Shown one piece after another: positions 1 to 9,900 of a stretch of 64,000 nucleotides of DNA. The first letter of the stretch is position 1. Each line of letters starts with the position of its first letter. Under the pieces are notes generated by a model. That model was given only the letters and a program-made list of their open reading frames with translations. It was not told where the DNA came from and made no database searches. The position numbers and the translations under genes are program-made. Source of the DNA: Methylomonas sp. LW13 (lineage in GTDB: Bacteria > Pseudomonadota > Gammaproteobacteria > Methylococcales > Methylomonadaceae); the NCBI RefSeq assembly GCF_016865255.1, contig NZ_CP033381.1, positions 2,480,001 to 2,544,000 of the forward strand. Direction: 5' to 3'.

Positions 1-2724
1 GACGACGTCGGTAAAAGTTGGGTCATCGGCGCAGCGCCACGGCAGATTTCGGTGTATCCCGATCCGGCCAAATTACAAGCGAGTGGCCTCAGCTTGCCGG
101 AGTTGCATCAGGCTTTGGCGCAGAGCAATGTCAATCTGTCGGCCGGACATGTCAATCAGCACAACAAGGAAATTCTGCTGGAAGCCGGGCCTTACTATGA
201 AACATCTGAGCAGCTCGGGGCCACGGTCCTGAAGAATGTGGACGGCCGGTTGGTGTACTTGCGCGATGTGGCGCAGATCGTCGATGGCCCGCAAGACACC
301 GACTATTACACCCGCATCGGCTTCGGTCCCGGTGTGGAGCAAATGCAGACGGTAGGGCACAAAGGCGGTTCTCTACCGATGGTCGGCGAAGAACGGCAAA
401 TGGCTACAATCGCCATTGCCAAAAGGCGCGGCAGCAACGCCGTCGGCGTGGCCGAACAAGTGTTGGAACTGACCGAGCAATTGCACGGCACGCTGATTCC
501 GGATGAAGTGCTGGTCACGGTCACCCGCAATTACGGCGAAACCGCCGATCACAAGGTCAACGAGTTGGTGATGCATCTGAGCATCGCGATTCTGACCATT
601 ATTGTTCTATTGGCGTTGGCGCTGGGTTTTAAAGAATCGCTGATCGTGTCGTTGGCGGTGCCGATGACCTTCGCGATTACCTTGCTCTGCGATTTGATCT
701 TTGGTTACACCATCAATCGGGTAACGCTGTTTGCGTTGATTCTGTCTTTGGGTTTGCTGGTCGATGACCCGATTGTCGATGTCGAGAACATCCATCGCCA
801 CTACAAAATGCGCAAAGAGCCACCGTTACAAGCCTTGCTGACTGCGGTGAACGAAATTCGTCCTCCGACCATCCTGGCCACCTTCGCGGTGATCATGTCG
901 TTCGTGCCGATGTTTTTTATTACCGGCATGATGGGACCGTATATGGCGCCGATGGCCTTTAACGTGCCGATAGCCATGTTAATGTCCTTGCTGATCGCCT
1001 TCACGGTGACGCCTTGGGCTAGTTATAAATTGTTAAAGGGCGATTACGGTAAAGATCATGGACCGGAATTTCGCTTACAGGAATCCCGCGGTTTCAAGCT
1101 GTATCAAGCCATTATGGCGCCGCTGCTGCAGCATAAAGCCAAAGCCTTGTGGTTTTTGCTGGCGGTGTTCGTGGCATTTGTCCTGTCCACTATGATGGCC
1201 GTGACCCGAGTCGTACCGTTGAAACTGCTGCCGTTTGATAATAAAAACGAGCTGCAATTGGTGATCGACATGCCGCGTGGTTCGTCTTTGGAAGCCACCA
1301 ATGAAGTTGCCACGGCCCTGGGTCAATATCTGGCCACGGTAAACGAAGTTAGTAGTTATCAAATCTATGTCGGTCTGGCATCGCCCATGGATTTTAATGG
1401 CTTGGTGCGGCATTACTATTTGCGCCAGGGCGCCTATGTCGGCGACATACGTATCATCCTGGTGGATAAAACCCGCCGCGCCCAACAATCCCATGCTATT
1501 GCGCTTAGGATGCGTCCGGATATAGAACGCATCGGCCAAAAATACGGCGCGAATCTTAAAATCGTAGAAATGCCACCAGGGCCACCGGTGCTGTCTAGTG
1601 TGGTCGCGGAAATTTACGGGCCGCCGGAAGCCGGTTATCAGGACTTGGTGAAGGTGTCCAAACAAGTCCGTGAACATTTGCAAACGACCGAGGGTGTGGT
1701 GGATGTGGACGATTACGTGCAAGCCCCGCAAGACCAATGGCAATTTGTGTTAAACCAGGACAAAGCAGCGCTATTGGGTATTAGTAATCAGCAGGTGGCC
1801 AGCAGTCTGAAGTTGGCGGTAGAAGGTGGCGTAGCCGGCACTTTGCATATCGCCAGCGAACGCCAGCCCTTGCTGATCACACTGCAATACCCCAGAGCGG
1901 CGCGTTCTTCCGAGGCTGATTTGTTAAACCTATCGGTGAAGTCTGCAAAAGGCGATTTGATCCGCTTAAGCGAGATCGGGCGGTTCAGCCACGAGCTAGC
2001 GGATCAAACCATCTACCATAAAAACTTGCGCCAGGTGTCGTATGTGCTAGCTGAAATGGCCGGCCGCAGTCCGGTGGAAGCGGTGTGGGATCTGCAAGAC
2101 GCCTTGGAACAGCAACCGCTACCAGCCGGATACAGCGCGGAAATGGCCGGGGAGGGCGAATGGAAAATCACCGTCGATGTATTCCGCGACTTGGGCTTAG
2201 CGTTCGCGGCGGCGATGGTGATGATTTATATCCTACTGGTCGGGCAGACCGGTTCTTTGGGTGTGCCGCTGATCATGATGATCGCTATTCCCCTGACGGT
2301 AATCGGCATCATGCCGGGTTTCTGGTTTATCAACCTGTTTGCGGCGGATGTGGGCCAATATGCCGATCCGGTGTATTTCACCGCCACGGCCATGATCGGC
2401 ATGATCGCCTTGGCGGGTATCGTGGTGCGCAACTCCATCATCCTGATTGATTTTATCGAGAACATCTATCGCGGCAATCCGGATATTAGTTTGGCCGATG
2501 CCATCATCGAAGCCGGCGCCACCCGGTTGAACCCGATCTTTTTGACGGCGGCTTCGGCAGTGTTGGGCTCGGTGATGATCGTCCTCGATCCCATCTTTTC
2601 GGGCCTGGCCTGGAGCTTTATCTTCGGGATTATCGCCTCGACCTTGTTTTCTTTGGTGGTGATTCCCTTGGTGTATTTCTTGATCAACCGCGACATGCCC
2701 AAGCAAGTGCCAGTGGAAGACTAG
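1..2724 (+). CDS. RND-family efflux transporter permease subunit, 5'-truncated
   Basis: Inner-membrane proton-driven pump subunit of the resistance-nodulation-division superfamily, normally paired with a periplasmic adaptor and an outer-membrane channel. The frame is open through base 1, so about 907 residues are visible and the N-terminal hundred or so are missing; the first internal GTG (52) is not a real start. The RND transmembrane motif GLLVDDPIVDVENI lies near visible residues 251-264, followed by hydrophobic helices, a periplasmic docking region and a second helix bundle ending at LAGIVVRNSIILIDF near the C-terminus. The substrate cannot be read; the sequence is closer to the HAE/multidrug type than to metal pumps. 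The terminator-like hairpin at 2732 suggests this is the last gene of its operon. Family assignment is firm, substrate unknown. Confidence 0.93.
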   Translation, partial: DDVGKSWVIGAAPRQISVYPDPAKLQASGLSLPELHQALAQSNVNLSAGHVNQHNKEILLEAGPYYETSEQLGATVLKNVDGRLVYLRDVAQIVDGPQDTDYYTRIGFGPGVEQMQTVGHKGGSLPMVGEERQMATIAIAKRRGSNAVGVAEQVLELTEQLHGTLIPDEVLVTVTRNYGETADHKVNELVMHLSIAILTIIVLLALALGFKESLIVSLAVPMTFAITLLCDLIFGYTINRVTLFALILSLGLLVDDPIVDVENIHRHYKMRKEPPLQALLTAVNEIRPPTILATFAVIMSFVPMFFITGMMGPYMAPMAFNVPIAMLMSLLIAFTVTPWASYKLLKGDYGKDHGPEFRLQESRGFKLYQAIMAPLLQHKAKALWFLLAVFVAFVLSTMMAVTRVVPLKLLPFDNKNELQLVIDMPRGSSLEATNEVATALGQYLATVNEVSSYQIYVGLASPMDFNGLVRHYYLRQGAYVGDIRIILVDKTRRAQQSHAIALRMRPDIERIGQKYGANLKIVEMPPGPPVLSSVVAEIYGPPEAGYQDLVKVSKQVREHLQTTEGVVDVDDYVQAPQDQWQFVLNQDKAALLGISNQQVASSLKLAVEGGVAGTLHIASERQPLLITLQYPRAARSSEADLLNLSVKSAKGDLIRLSEIGRFSHELADQTIYHKNLRQVSYVLAEMAGRSPVEAVWDLQDALEQQPLPAGYSAEMAGEGEWKITVDVFRDLGLAFAAAMVMIYILLVGQTGSLGVPLIMMIAIPLTVIGIMPGFWFINLFAADVGQYADPVYFTATAMIGMIALAGIVVRNSIILIDFIENIYRGNPDISLADAIIEAGATRLNPIFLTAASAVLGSVMIVLDPIFSGLAWSFIFGIIASTLFSLVVIPLVYFLINRDMPKQVPVED

Positions 2725-2731
2725 CGTCTTA

Positions 2732-2759
2732 GCGCCCGCGATGGCAATTCAGCGGGCGC
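2732..2759 (+). terminator. Hairpin downstream of the RND pump gene
   Basis: Perfect 8-bp inverted repeat GCGCCCGC / GCGGGCGC (2732-2739 and 2752-2759) with a 12-base loop, 8 bases after the RND stop codon. A run of five T follows only some 11 bases later (2771-2775), so it is not a textbook intrinsic terminator, but its placement between two independent genes makes a termination or mRNA-stabilising role likely. Confidence 0.45.
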
Positions 2760-2815
2760 GGTAACTAGCGTTTTTGTATACTCGTTACCCATCCCTTAGC
2801 GTTGAGGCCTCCTTT

Positions 2816-3214
2816 ATGAAACAATCAAACCGCGTTTGCTACTTACTTTCTGTGTTGGGATTATTGACGTGTGTGTCGCCACTGCTGCAAGCCGACGGGA
2901 CCGCCAGCACATTCTCGCGCGAATTGTTAATGACCAAGCCGATAACTTTACCCAGCAAAGACGTCGAGAGCCATGTACTGCGGGTGCGCTTCCCCAAGGG
3001 GTATAAAACCCCCTTGCATACCCACGAAGGGCCCGGCCCAAGATATGTGGTGATGGGAAAACTGAAGGTTGTGGATGACGGCCAGACCAAAGTCTATAGC
3101 CAAGGCGAAGTGTTCTGGGAAACCGGCGCGGAAATGACCGTGGAAAATGTCGGTAAAGGCGAGGCGGAAATTATTATATTCGAGCTTGCGGCGGCTAAGT
3201 CGGCTAAGCATTGA
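2816..3214 (+). CDS. Secreted cupin-domain protein
   Basis: A 132-residue protein with a signal peptide (hydrophobic stretch after MKQSNR, probable cleavage near the Ala-Asp at residues 27-28) and a single cupin beta-barrel. The metal-binding pattern is partly visible: PLHTHEGPGPRYVVMGKLKV gives the H-x-H histidines and a following conserved strand, and GEVFWETGAE resembles the second cupin motif. Such small periplasmic cupins have no fixed reaction. The TTG at 2774 would add 14 residues before the signal peptide; the ATG at 2816 puts the signal sequence at the N-terminus and is preferred. It is monocistronic, between a terminator-like hairpin and an IS remnant. Confidence 0.75.
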   Translation: MKQSNRVCYLLSVLGLLTCVSPLLQADGTASTFSRELLMTKPITLPSKDVESHVLRVRFPKGYKTPLHTHEGPGPRYVVMGKLKVVDDGQTKVYSQGEVFWETGAEMTVENVGKGEAEIIIFELAAAKSAKH

Positions 3215-3222
3215 GGCCTTAA

Positions 3223-3480
3223 GGAACCTCTGAAAAAAAACATTTTGAGAGGCAGTCACTGTCAAAGTGAGTCAAAAATTTCAATATTCGACCGTTTTAT
3301 TATCAAAAAAGTGGTTTTTCATCGCAAACCCGCCCGTTTTCGGGCTTATTTTCAAATTTCGGACGCAATCAGGCTCCGGCGTTCATAAGCGTCACCGCGC
3401 AGCACATTGGCTATCGCCGTCAGGAAGGCCAAACACGCCGCATTTTTAGCCAAACCGCGATAACGTTCGCGAGCGTCCAA
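3223..3480 (-). mobile_element. Remnant of an IS5-type insertion sequence (3' end of transposase plus terminal repeat)
   Basis: On the minus strand the frame ending at 3352 encodes ERYRGLAKNAACLAFLTAIA and a short basic tail. This resembles the C-terminus of IS5-group transposases (pattern RYRGLAKN, then a hydrophobic helix). The strand then runs through a noncoding tail to an end reading GGAACCTCTG on the plus strand (3223-3232), the style of terminal inverted repeat seen in this group. Only about 43 transposase residues remain and no partner repeat is seen before the toxin-antitoxin genes, so the element is dead. A GCCCG-TTTT-CGGGC hairpin lies at 3332-3345. This accounts for the otherwise gene-free stretch 3215-3553. 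Assignment is by motif memory only. Confidence 0.5.
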
Positions 3481-3553
3481 CACCGACATGATCACGGATG
3501 ACGTGTGAATCGCCTGGTGGTACTCTAAGTTAACTGTTATTTGGATGTAAGCC

Positions 3554-3781
3554 ATGATCATAGATTATCGAAATATCATCACACTGGAACCAGGCAAACG
3601 CGGCGGGAAGCCCTGTGTCCGGGGGCTGCGGATTACCGTTTACGATGTCTTGTCTTGGTTAGCCGATGGCATGTCCGAGGATGAAATATTGGAGGATTAT
3701 CCGGAACTGGAAACCAGCGACATTCGTGCCTGCTTGGCTTTTGCCGCAGATCGTGAGCGTAATGTATCCGCCATTGTTTGA
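3554..3781 (+). CDS. DUF433 domain antitoxin
   Basis: A 75-residue protein of the DUF433 family, a small winged-helix-like DNA-binding fold that serves as antitoxin to PIN-like nucleases. Typical family features are the opening region with GKRGGKPCVRGLRITVYDV and the following WLADGMSEDEILEDYPEL helix-turn-helix. It overlaps the downstream DUF5615 gene by one base (TGATG), the usual arrangement for translational coupling of antitoxin and toxin. By analogy it would neutralise the toxin and repress its own promoter. The pair sits just beyond the IS remnant, consistent with horizontally moved accessory DNA. Confidence 0.87.
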   Translation: MIIDYRNIITLEPGKRGGKPCVRGLRITVYDVLSWLADGMSEDEILEDYPELETSDIRACLAFAADRERNVSAIV

Positions 3782-4116
3782 TGAAACTGTTATTAGACGA
3801 AAATCTATCCCGTCGGGCGGTGGAGTTTTTGCTGGATGCCTTTCCAGAAACGACACAAATAGCGTTGTTGGGTATGGAAAACGCCGATGATTTAACCGTT
3901 TGGCGTTACGCAAAGTCCAACGGCTTTGTCATTGTCACCAAAGACGCGGACTTTTTTGAGCTTTCGAATTTACTTGGTCAACCACCAAAAATTATCTGGC
4001 TAAAAACCGACAATCAATCCAAAGCGGCAACCATTAACTGCTTATTAGCCAATCAGAACGCTATACAAGCGGCATTGGTTGACGAAGACAAAGCCTGTAT
4101 CGAAATTTATCGATAA
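3781..4116 (+). CDS. DUF5615 PIN-like toxin
   Basis: A 111-residue protein of the DUF5615 (Mut7-C/PIN-like) family, a predicted ribonuclease toxin. The acidic N-terminal motif LLLDENLSRR and the central TKDADFFEL supply the aspartates expected of a PIN-type metal-binding site. The ATG at 3781 overlaps the antitoxin stop codon; a TTG one codon earlier (3778) is also in frame, but the ATG fits the overlap better. RNA cleavage has rarely been shown for this family, so the activity is inferred from fold and from pairing with DUF433. Confidence 0.85.
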   Translation: MKLLLDENLSRRAVEFLLDAFPETTQIALLGMENADDLTVWRYAKSNGFVIVTKDADFFELSNLLGQPPKIIWLKTDNQSKAATINCLLANQNAIQAALVDEDKACIEIYR

Positions 4117-4275
4117 CAGCGAAATTCATATATCGCAAAGGGCGGTAGGCTGGGCAGAGCAACACGAAGCCCTGCAAATGTTTTGAAACGCTAGAGCTGA
4201 TTCGTTGCAACGGTTCATTGGGTGAGAAAACTCATCAGCGAAATATTCAAAATCAATTTCCCTGCACCCCAAAAT

Positions 4276-4518
4276 TCAACAAACCCTCGGCAAAATATCG
4301 TCCAGATTCAACACGTCCGTATCCGTTAATTCAATCAAATTGAAATTGTGCTTCTGATAAATGGCGAGTTTTTCCTGTTTTCGGGCTTGGTATTTGGCGT
4401 CGTTTTCGTAGCCTGGAAACACACGTGGATTGACTTTGCAGGCCAAAGATCGCCCGAAATTACCGTTTGAGTTAATGCGTACCAGCCTGGGCTTCGACCA
4501 GCCCAAATCACATACCAA
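4276..4518 (-). pseudogene. Fragment of a conserved hypothetical protein
   Basis: The last fifty or so residues look like real protein: YQARKQEKLAIYQKHNFNLI followed by ELTDTDVLNLDDILPR resembles the C-terminus of small prokaryotic proteins with a restriction-endonuclease-like end. The first 28 residues do not fit this pattern and no ribosome binding site is evident, so this is probably the 3' remnant of a larger gene. It lies in a low-information stretch (4117-4672) between the toxin-antitoxin pair and the FixJ-like regulator. Function unknown; it could also be spurious. Confidence 0.38.
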
Positions 4519-4626
4519 TGATAAGAACCCGGTTCAGTAAAAGCATAAATGAGCCTGAACAGCAGGGAAGCGGATGACGTATCTAAGACCTTAGCCCAAT
4601 AGACAAAACTTAGGACTTACGTACAC

Positions 4627-4656
4627 TTGACAAGCTTTGGAATGCGAAACTTTGTA
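4627..4656 (+). promoter_or_regulatory. Candidate sigma-70 promoter of the FixJ-like regulator
   Basis: TTGACA (4627-4632), identical to the -35 consensus, is followed after 18 bases by TTTGTA (4651-4656), a weak -10. The start codon at 4673 would then leave a leader of only about 10 bases, so this promoter or its exact -10 is uncertain. Confidence 0.35.
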
Positions 4657-4672
4657 TCAACTTTTATAGACT

Positions 4673-5392
4673 ATGGCGCTGCAGATTTTGGAAACCGATA
4701 GATTAATCTTGGTTGCTGACCGGGAGGTCTCGTCCTTTAAAGGTATCAATCGGGTCAGAGAGTGTCTGCAAGCCAACGTGGAATATGTTGCCAGTCGGGA
4801 TGAGTTGGCTGGCTGGATCGTAGACAATAAGGCGAATTTAACCAGCAAAAATATTGCCTTTGTGATGGTGTTTGACCCGGACGTGGTCGAAATATCGCCG
4901 TCCGGTTCCGAGTTGGGCTTATTACTGGAATACCCGCGGATTTGCATTACCCGCTCAAGCGATCTCTCAACGACCTTGCGTTCGATAAAAACCGGTTTGT
5001 TTGATTTTATTGAAAAGCCTTTCAGTCTGGAGCAGATCCGGAAATGCCTTGAACTGGCGTTTTTTGAATATGAGTTCGCGACCACTATCAACAATCAATT
5101 CCGTAATCTGACCAAACGCGAAATTGAAACCTGCGAGTTGGTGGTACTGGGTCACACCAACAAGGAAATATCCGAAAAACTGGATATTTCCGTAAAAACC
5201 GTCAAAGTGCATCGTGCTAATTTGATGCGCAAAACCAACGCCAAAACGGTTACGGATCTTCTGAGGTTGCACGATACCTTCAAGTCAAATACTCGCCAAG
5301 GACCGACTGATTTGGTTACTATCCCGCCGCTAAAAATATTGAACACCCAACAAAGCAACAAGCGTGAGAAACGCCAAAAATCCCCGGCTTAG
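4673..5392 (+). CDS. FixJ/NarL-type response regulator with a divergent receiver domain
   Basis: A 239-residue transcription factor. Residues 10-125 resemble a response-regulator receiver. An Asp in FVMVFDPD (D68) could be the phospho-acceptor, ITRSSD holds a switch Ser/Thr, and FDFIEKPFS keeps the conserved Lys; the N-terminal acidic pocket (LVADRE) is atypical. Residues about 140-200 form a LuxR-type helix-turn-helix: LTKREIETCELVVLGHTNKE, then EISEKLDISVKTVKVHRANL. No cognate kinase is in the window. The next gene, a diguanylate cyclase 71 bases downstream on the same strand, may be co-regulated. Domain calls are good; phosphorylation is uncertain. Confidence 0.82.
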   Translation: MALQILETDRLILVADREVSSFKGINRVRECLQANVEYVASRDELAGWIVDNKANLTSKNIAFVMVFDPDVVEISPSGSELGLLLEYPRICITRSSDLSTTLRSIKTGLFDFIEKPFSLEQIRKCLELAFFEYEFATTINNQFRNLTKREIETCELVVLGHTNKEISEKLDISVKTVKVHRANLMRKTNAKTVTDLLRLHDTFKSNTRQGPTDLVTIPPLKILNTQQSNKREKRQKSPA

Positions 5393-5463
5393 CCCCCATT
5401 GCTACCCAACAAACCCTTTTCGGCCAGCAATAACCGCAAGGCATAGCCAAATTTGAGACGCTC

Positions 5464-6840
5464 GTGACTGAATTTACAATTTTTCCAACGGTTGGGTCGA
5501 TTGCGCAAAAACAACTTTTGCGCGCGACGTTAAATATGACTATTCGTTCGGTCTCGCAGTTGATAGACCAGCATAACGTCAGCAGCGTGGTGCTGGAGAT
5601 CGGCGACGAATATTTTGTATTTTCCGTTGAAGACTTGCTGCGGCATCTGCACGCGGGCGGCAGCAGTGATGCCACCTTGGCTGAATTGACATTACGCAAG
5701 ATGACCTGCGTTTTCGAAAATGAACGTATTCTGACCGCATTCGAAATCCTTGAAAACAATGGCGACCGGTATCTAGGTGTCGTGGATTCCGCGGAGAGCC
5801 TGGTCGGGATATTGACCGATACCGACATTTTATCGGCGGTCGATCCTACCGTTCTGGTGCAAAAGAAAACCATCGGCGAGTTGGTGACCAGAATAGAGCC
5901 TGTCACTTTTACCGCAGACTGGATTTTGGACGATGTGCTGAACCATCTGCAAAAAATGGAGGACTCCATCATTGTGGTCGAAGCCAAAATACCGATTGGC
6001 ATCATTACCACCAAGGATATTTTTAAACTGATTTCCGCTGCGGATACCACCGACAGACCGCTCCTGGAGTACATGACGAGTCCGGTCATTACCACCCAGG
6101 TCAGTTCAACTATTCAAGACGCGCTCGCGCAGTTAAAAACCTGTCACATCAAACGCTCCATCGTGGTGAATCAGGAAAACCAGTTGGTAGGCGTCGTTAC
6201 GCAGAGTGAACTGGTGGGATTTGCCTATGGCACCTGGATTGATTTAATCAAACATCATGCCGGTGAACTCAAAGAGCTGGTGGCTATTCTGGACGCCAAG
6301 GCCAAGGGCTTTGAAAAATCCTCGTTGACCGATCCCCTCACCGGACTTGGCAATAGACGGATGCTGGATAAAAGGCTGGCAGATGAAATCGGCCGCATGC
6401 GGCGTTACGATGCCCCGGCGTTTTCGCTGTTGCTATTGGACATCGATTTCTTCAAACACATTAACGATACACGCGGCCACTTGATCGGCGACGAAATCTT
6501 GAAAGCCATCAGTTTGAAACTGATGAGCGTGGTCAGATGCAGCGACGATGCCATTCGTTGGGGCGGGGAAGAATTTGCGATTTTGCTGCCGCATACACTT
6601 CTTCAGGATGCCGTCGAGTTTGCAAATCGCTTGCGTACCACGATAGAAGACCATTCCTTCGTCGAGCAGATACAAGTCACTATCAGCATAGGCGTCGGAC
6701 AGTTTTCCATTACCGAGCACGAAAGCCAATTCCTTGATCGCGTCGACAAGGCGCTATACCTTGCCAAGCATCAAGGCCGCAATCGGGTGGTTGCCGATAC
6801 CTCGTCTGGTCCGACCCAACATCTTGTCATGCCGATATGA
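5464..6840 (+). CDS. Diguanylate cyclase with four CBS domains
   Basis: A 458-residue soluble protein predicted to make cyclic di-GMP from two GTP. Residues about 20-270 form two tandem CBS pairs, recognisable from repeated VGILTDTDIL, IGIITTKDIF and VGVVTQSELV segments; CBS pairs commonly bind adenosine nucleotides and so could gate the enzyme. A linker leads to a GGDEF domain (about 290-450) starting at DPLTGLGNRRMLD. The active-site signature is an intact GGEEF (367-371), and an RxxD inhibitory site (RCSD, 358-361) lies five residues upstream, so product feedback is expected. The start is GTG at 5464; no better in-frame ATG precedes it. No transmembrane segment is visible. Confidence 0.92.
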   Translation: MTEFTIFPTVGSIAQKQLLRATLNMTIRSVSQLIDQHNVSSVVLEIGDEYFVFSVEDLLRHLHAGGSSDATLAELTLRKMTCVFENERILTAFEILENNGDRYLGVVDSAESLVGILTDTDILSAVDPTVLVQKKTIGELVTRIEPVTFTADWILDDVLNHLQKMEDSIIVVEAKIPIGIITTKDIFKLISAADTTDRPLLEYMTSPVITTQVSSTIQDALAQLKTCHIKRSIVVNQENQLVGVVTQSELVGFAYGTWIDLIKHHAGELKELVAILDAKAKGFEKSSLTDPLTGLGNRRMLDKRLADEIGRMRRYDAPAFSLLLLDIDFFKHINDTRGHLIGDEILKAISLKLMSVVRCSDDAIRWGGEEFAILLPHTLLQDAVEFANRLRTTIEDHSFVEQIQVTISIGVGQFSITEHESQFLDRVDKALYLAKHQGRNRVVADTSSGPTQHLVMPI

Positions 6841-6946
6841 AACGCATAGATAGCTAAGACTGTATTGCGGCTAATTCGCAAGGTCTCGATGGTCCGGTCA
6901 AAAGCGGCGATAATAGACGCACGCCCCCTAAACTATTTGAGCCTAC

Positions 6947-9900
6947 ATGCCCGCAGCAGGTCACGCCCACACCCTAGATAACGGCATAGCCGTCATCCAC
7001 TCCAATCAACTGGAAGAGCTTCGCGATGTGGTTGAGTACTGGCTCAGACAGCATCCCTTGCAACCCTTGGAAAACGAGATTTTTCTGGTGCAGAGCAACG
7101 GCATGGGGCATTGGTTGAAGCAAAGTCTGGCGCAAAATTCCGCGCTGGGCATTGCCGCTGCGATGAAAATGCAATTGCCGTCCTTGTTTATCTGGAGTGT
7201 TTACCGAGCCGTATTGGGCGAGCAGATTCCCACCGAGCAACCCTTAGCCAAAGACCCGCTGATCTGGCGTTTATATCGACTGTTGCCGGGCTTGTTGCAA
7301 CAACCCGGCTTCGAAACCCTCGCCAGTTTTTTGACTGACGACAGCCATTGCCGCAAACGACACCAACTTGCCGAACAACTGGCGGACCTGTTCGATCAAT
7401 ATCAAGTGTATCGCTCCGATTGGGTGTCGGATTGGGCGGCGGGGCAGGATGTGTTGCGCAACGGCCATGGTGAAAGCAAACCGTTACCCAGCGCGCAACT
7501 TTGGCAAGCCGCTTTGTGGCGGGCCGTGCTTGAAGATTTGGGCGAAGAGTCCTCGCCGTTCGCCAGTAGGGCAGCGGTGCATGCCCAGTTCATGGCTAGA
7601 ATCGACACATTGACTGTCCGGCCTGCCGGCCTGCCGCGCCGCGTCGTGTTATTCGGTCTGTCTTCCCTACCGCAGCAATCGCTGGAAGTGCTGGCTAAAT
7701 TGGGGCGGTTTTGTCAGATCGTGTTGTTTGTGCATAACCCGTGTCAGCACTATTGGGCCGACATCATCGAAGACAAGGAACTGCTGAAAGCCGAGCGCCG
7801 CCGTCAGACGTATAAATCGGGGATGAGCGCGGCATTAAGCGATGCGGAACTGCATCTACAGGCGCCGCCTTTACTGGCCGCCTGGGGTAAACAGGGCCGG
7901 GATTATATTCGTTTGCTGGATCATTTCGATGAAACCCAAGCCTATGCCAACTGGCATTGGCCCGATAGTAAAATCGACATGTTCAAGGACTACGGCGAAG
8001 CGGGGCAACGGAGTTTGCTGCAACATCTGCAACAGTCGATACTGGATATGGAGCCCTTGCCCGAGCAGCCGGTTTTACTGGCTAGCGCCGATACGTCTAT
8101 CCAATTTCATATCGCCCATAGTCCGCAACGTGAAGTCGAAATTCTGCACGATCAACTGTTGGCGCGCTTCGATAGTGCGCAGCAAAATGGCAAGCCTTTA
8201 TATCCGCGCAACATCATTGTCATGGTGCCGGACATCAATACCTATGCGCCGCATATCCACGCGGTGTTTGGGCAAATTCAAAGCGACGATCCACGTTATA
8301 TTCCCTACAGTCTGGCCGATCAGCAACAGCGTGGGCAAAATCCGCTGCTGCTTGCGGTGGAAGCCTTGCTGAATTTACCGGAATCGCGGTTTGCGGTCAG
8401 CGAATTTCTAGGCTTGCTCGAACTGCCGGCCTTGCGATCGCGGTTTAAGATTGACGAAACCGCTATACCTAAACTGCATCAGTGGATCGAAGAATCCGGC
8501 ATCCGCTGGGGCTTGAACGCCCGGCAGCGCACGGAACGGGTGAGTATGCCCGCAAACTTGCAGGCCAATACCTGGCAGTTCGGGCTGAGGCGCATGTTGT
8601 TGGGATATGCGGTTGGCGCCGGTGCCGCATTCGATGAGATTCAACCTTACGAAGAAATCGGCGGCCTGGATGCGCAATGGCTGGGCGGTCTGGCGTTTCT
8701 GTTGGAAACGTTGGAAAAATACGCTGAGCTGTTAAGGAAGGAACATGCGCCAAGTAGATGGCAGCAAATATTATCCGAGCTGCTGAGCGACTTTTTTCAG
8801 GCAAGCGACGAACGCGAACGAAAAACCCTGGATACCCTGACAAGTTCATTGGCCAATTGGTCCAGGTATTGCGAACAAGCCGGTTTAAACAGTGCGGATT
8901 TATTGCCCATTCATGTGGTATGCGAGGCCTGGCTGGCTGGCGTCGACGAACCGTCCTTGCATCAACGCTTTCTCAGCGGCCGGGTAAATTTCTGTACCTT
9001 GATGCCGATGCGCGCCATTCCGTTTCGGTTGATTTGTCTGTTGGGCATGAACGACGGCGACTATCCGCGCAATCAACAGGCCCGCAGTTTCGATTTGATG
9101 AGCCAGCGCGGGCAATACCGCCCCGGCGACCGCTCGCGCCGGCAAGACGATCAATACCTGTTCCTGGAAGCGTTGCTGTCGGCGCGCGAACAGCTGTATA
9201 TCAGCTGGGTAGGGCGCAGTATCCGCGATAACAGCGAGCGGCCGCCTTCTGTGCTGATTAGTCAATTACGCGATGTACTGGCGCAGGGCTGGGCGCTTGC
9301 CGATAAGCCCGCGTTGTTGGAGAAAGTTACCCTCGCGCATCCCTTGCAACCGTTTAGCGCAGCCTATGTGCAAAAACACCGCGATCCCAGTCTATTTACC
9401 TATGCGAGGGAATGGTTTGTACCAGCCGCCGCTCAGCCGCTTAACGGGCAAATCGTCTCCAGCTCGGATGATAAAACCTACGCTTTGAGCCTGGAATCAC
9501 TTGCGCGGTTTTTGCGCGCGCCGGTGAAAAGTTTTTGTAATCAAACCCTCAAATTTGGCTTTGATAGCCTGGCAGTTACCAGCGAAGACTGCGAGCCGTT
9601 TGGAGTCGATAATCTACAAGCCTATTTATTCAGCGATGAATTACTGCAAGATTTAACCGCAGAGCATCCGGACGACTTGGAAGAATACCTAAGCAGGCAG
9701 CAGGCCGTGATGACGCAGAAAGGCCAATTGCCCTTGGGTGGTTTTGCCCAGGCGAGTTTCGCCGCCTTAGCCGAGCCGGTCAAAACGGCTTGGGAGCGAT
9801 ATCGTGAGTTGGTTTCGGCATGGTCAGAGGTTTTAGAACCGCATGTGTTGCAACTTGCGCCGTTTGCATTGGCCGGCGACGTGACGGTGCAACTGACCGG

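Noticed and set aside
1075-1743. Minus-strand ORF of 222 codons
   Set aside because: Antisense shadow of the RND pump gene, His/Gln/Arg-rich with no domain.
5319-6095. Minus-strand ORF of 258 codons
   Set aside because: Lies antisense inside the regulator and the diguanylate cyclase; Ser/Arg/Val-rich composition typical of shadow frames.
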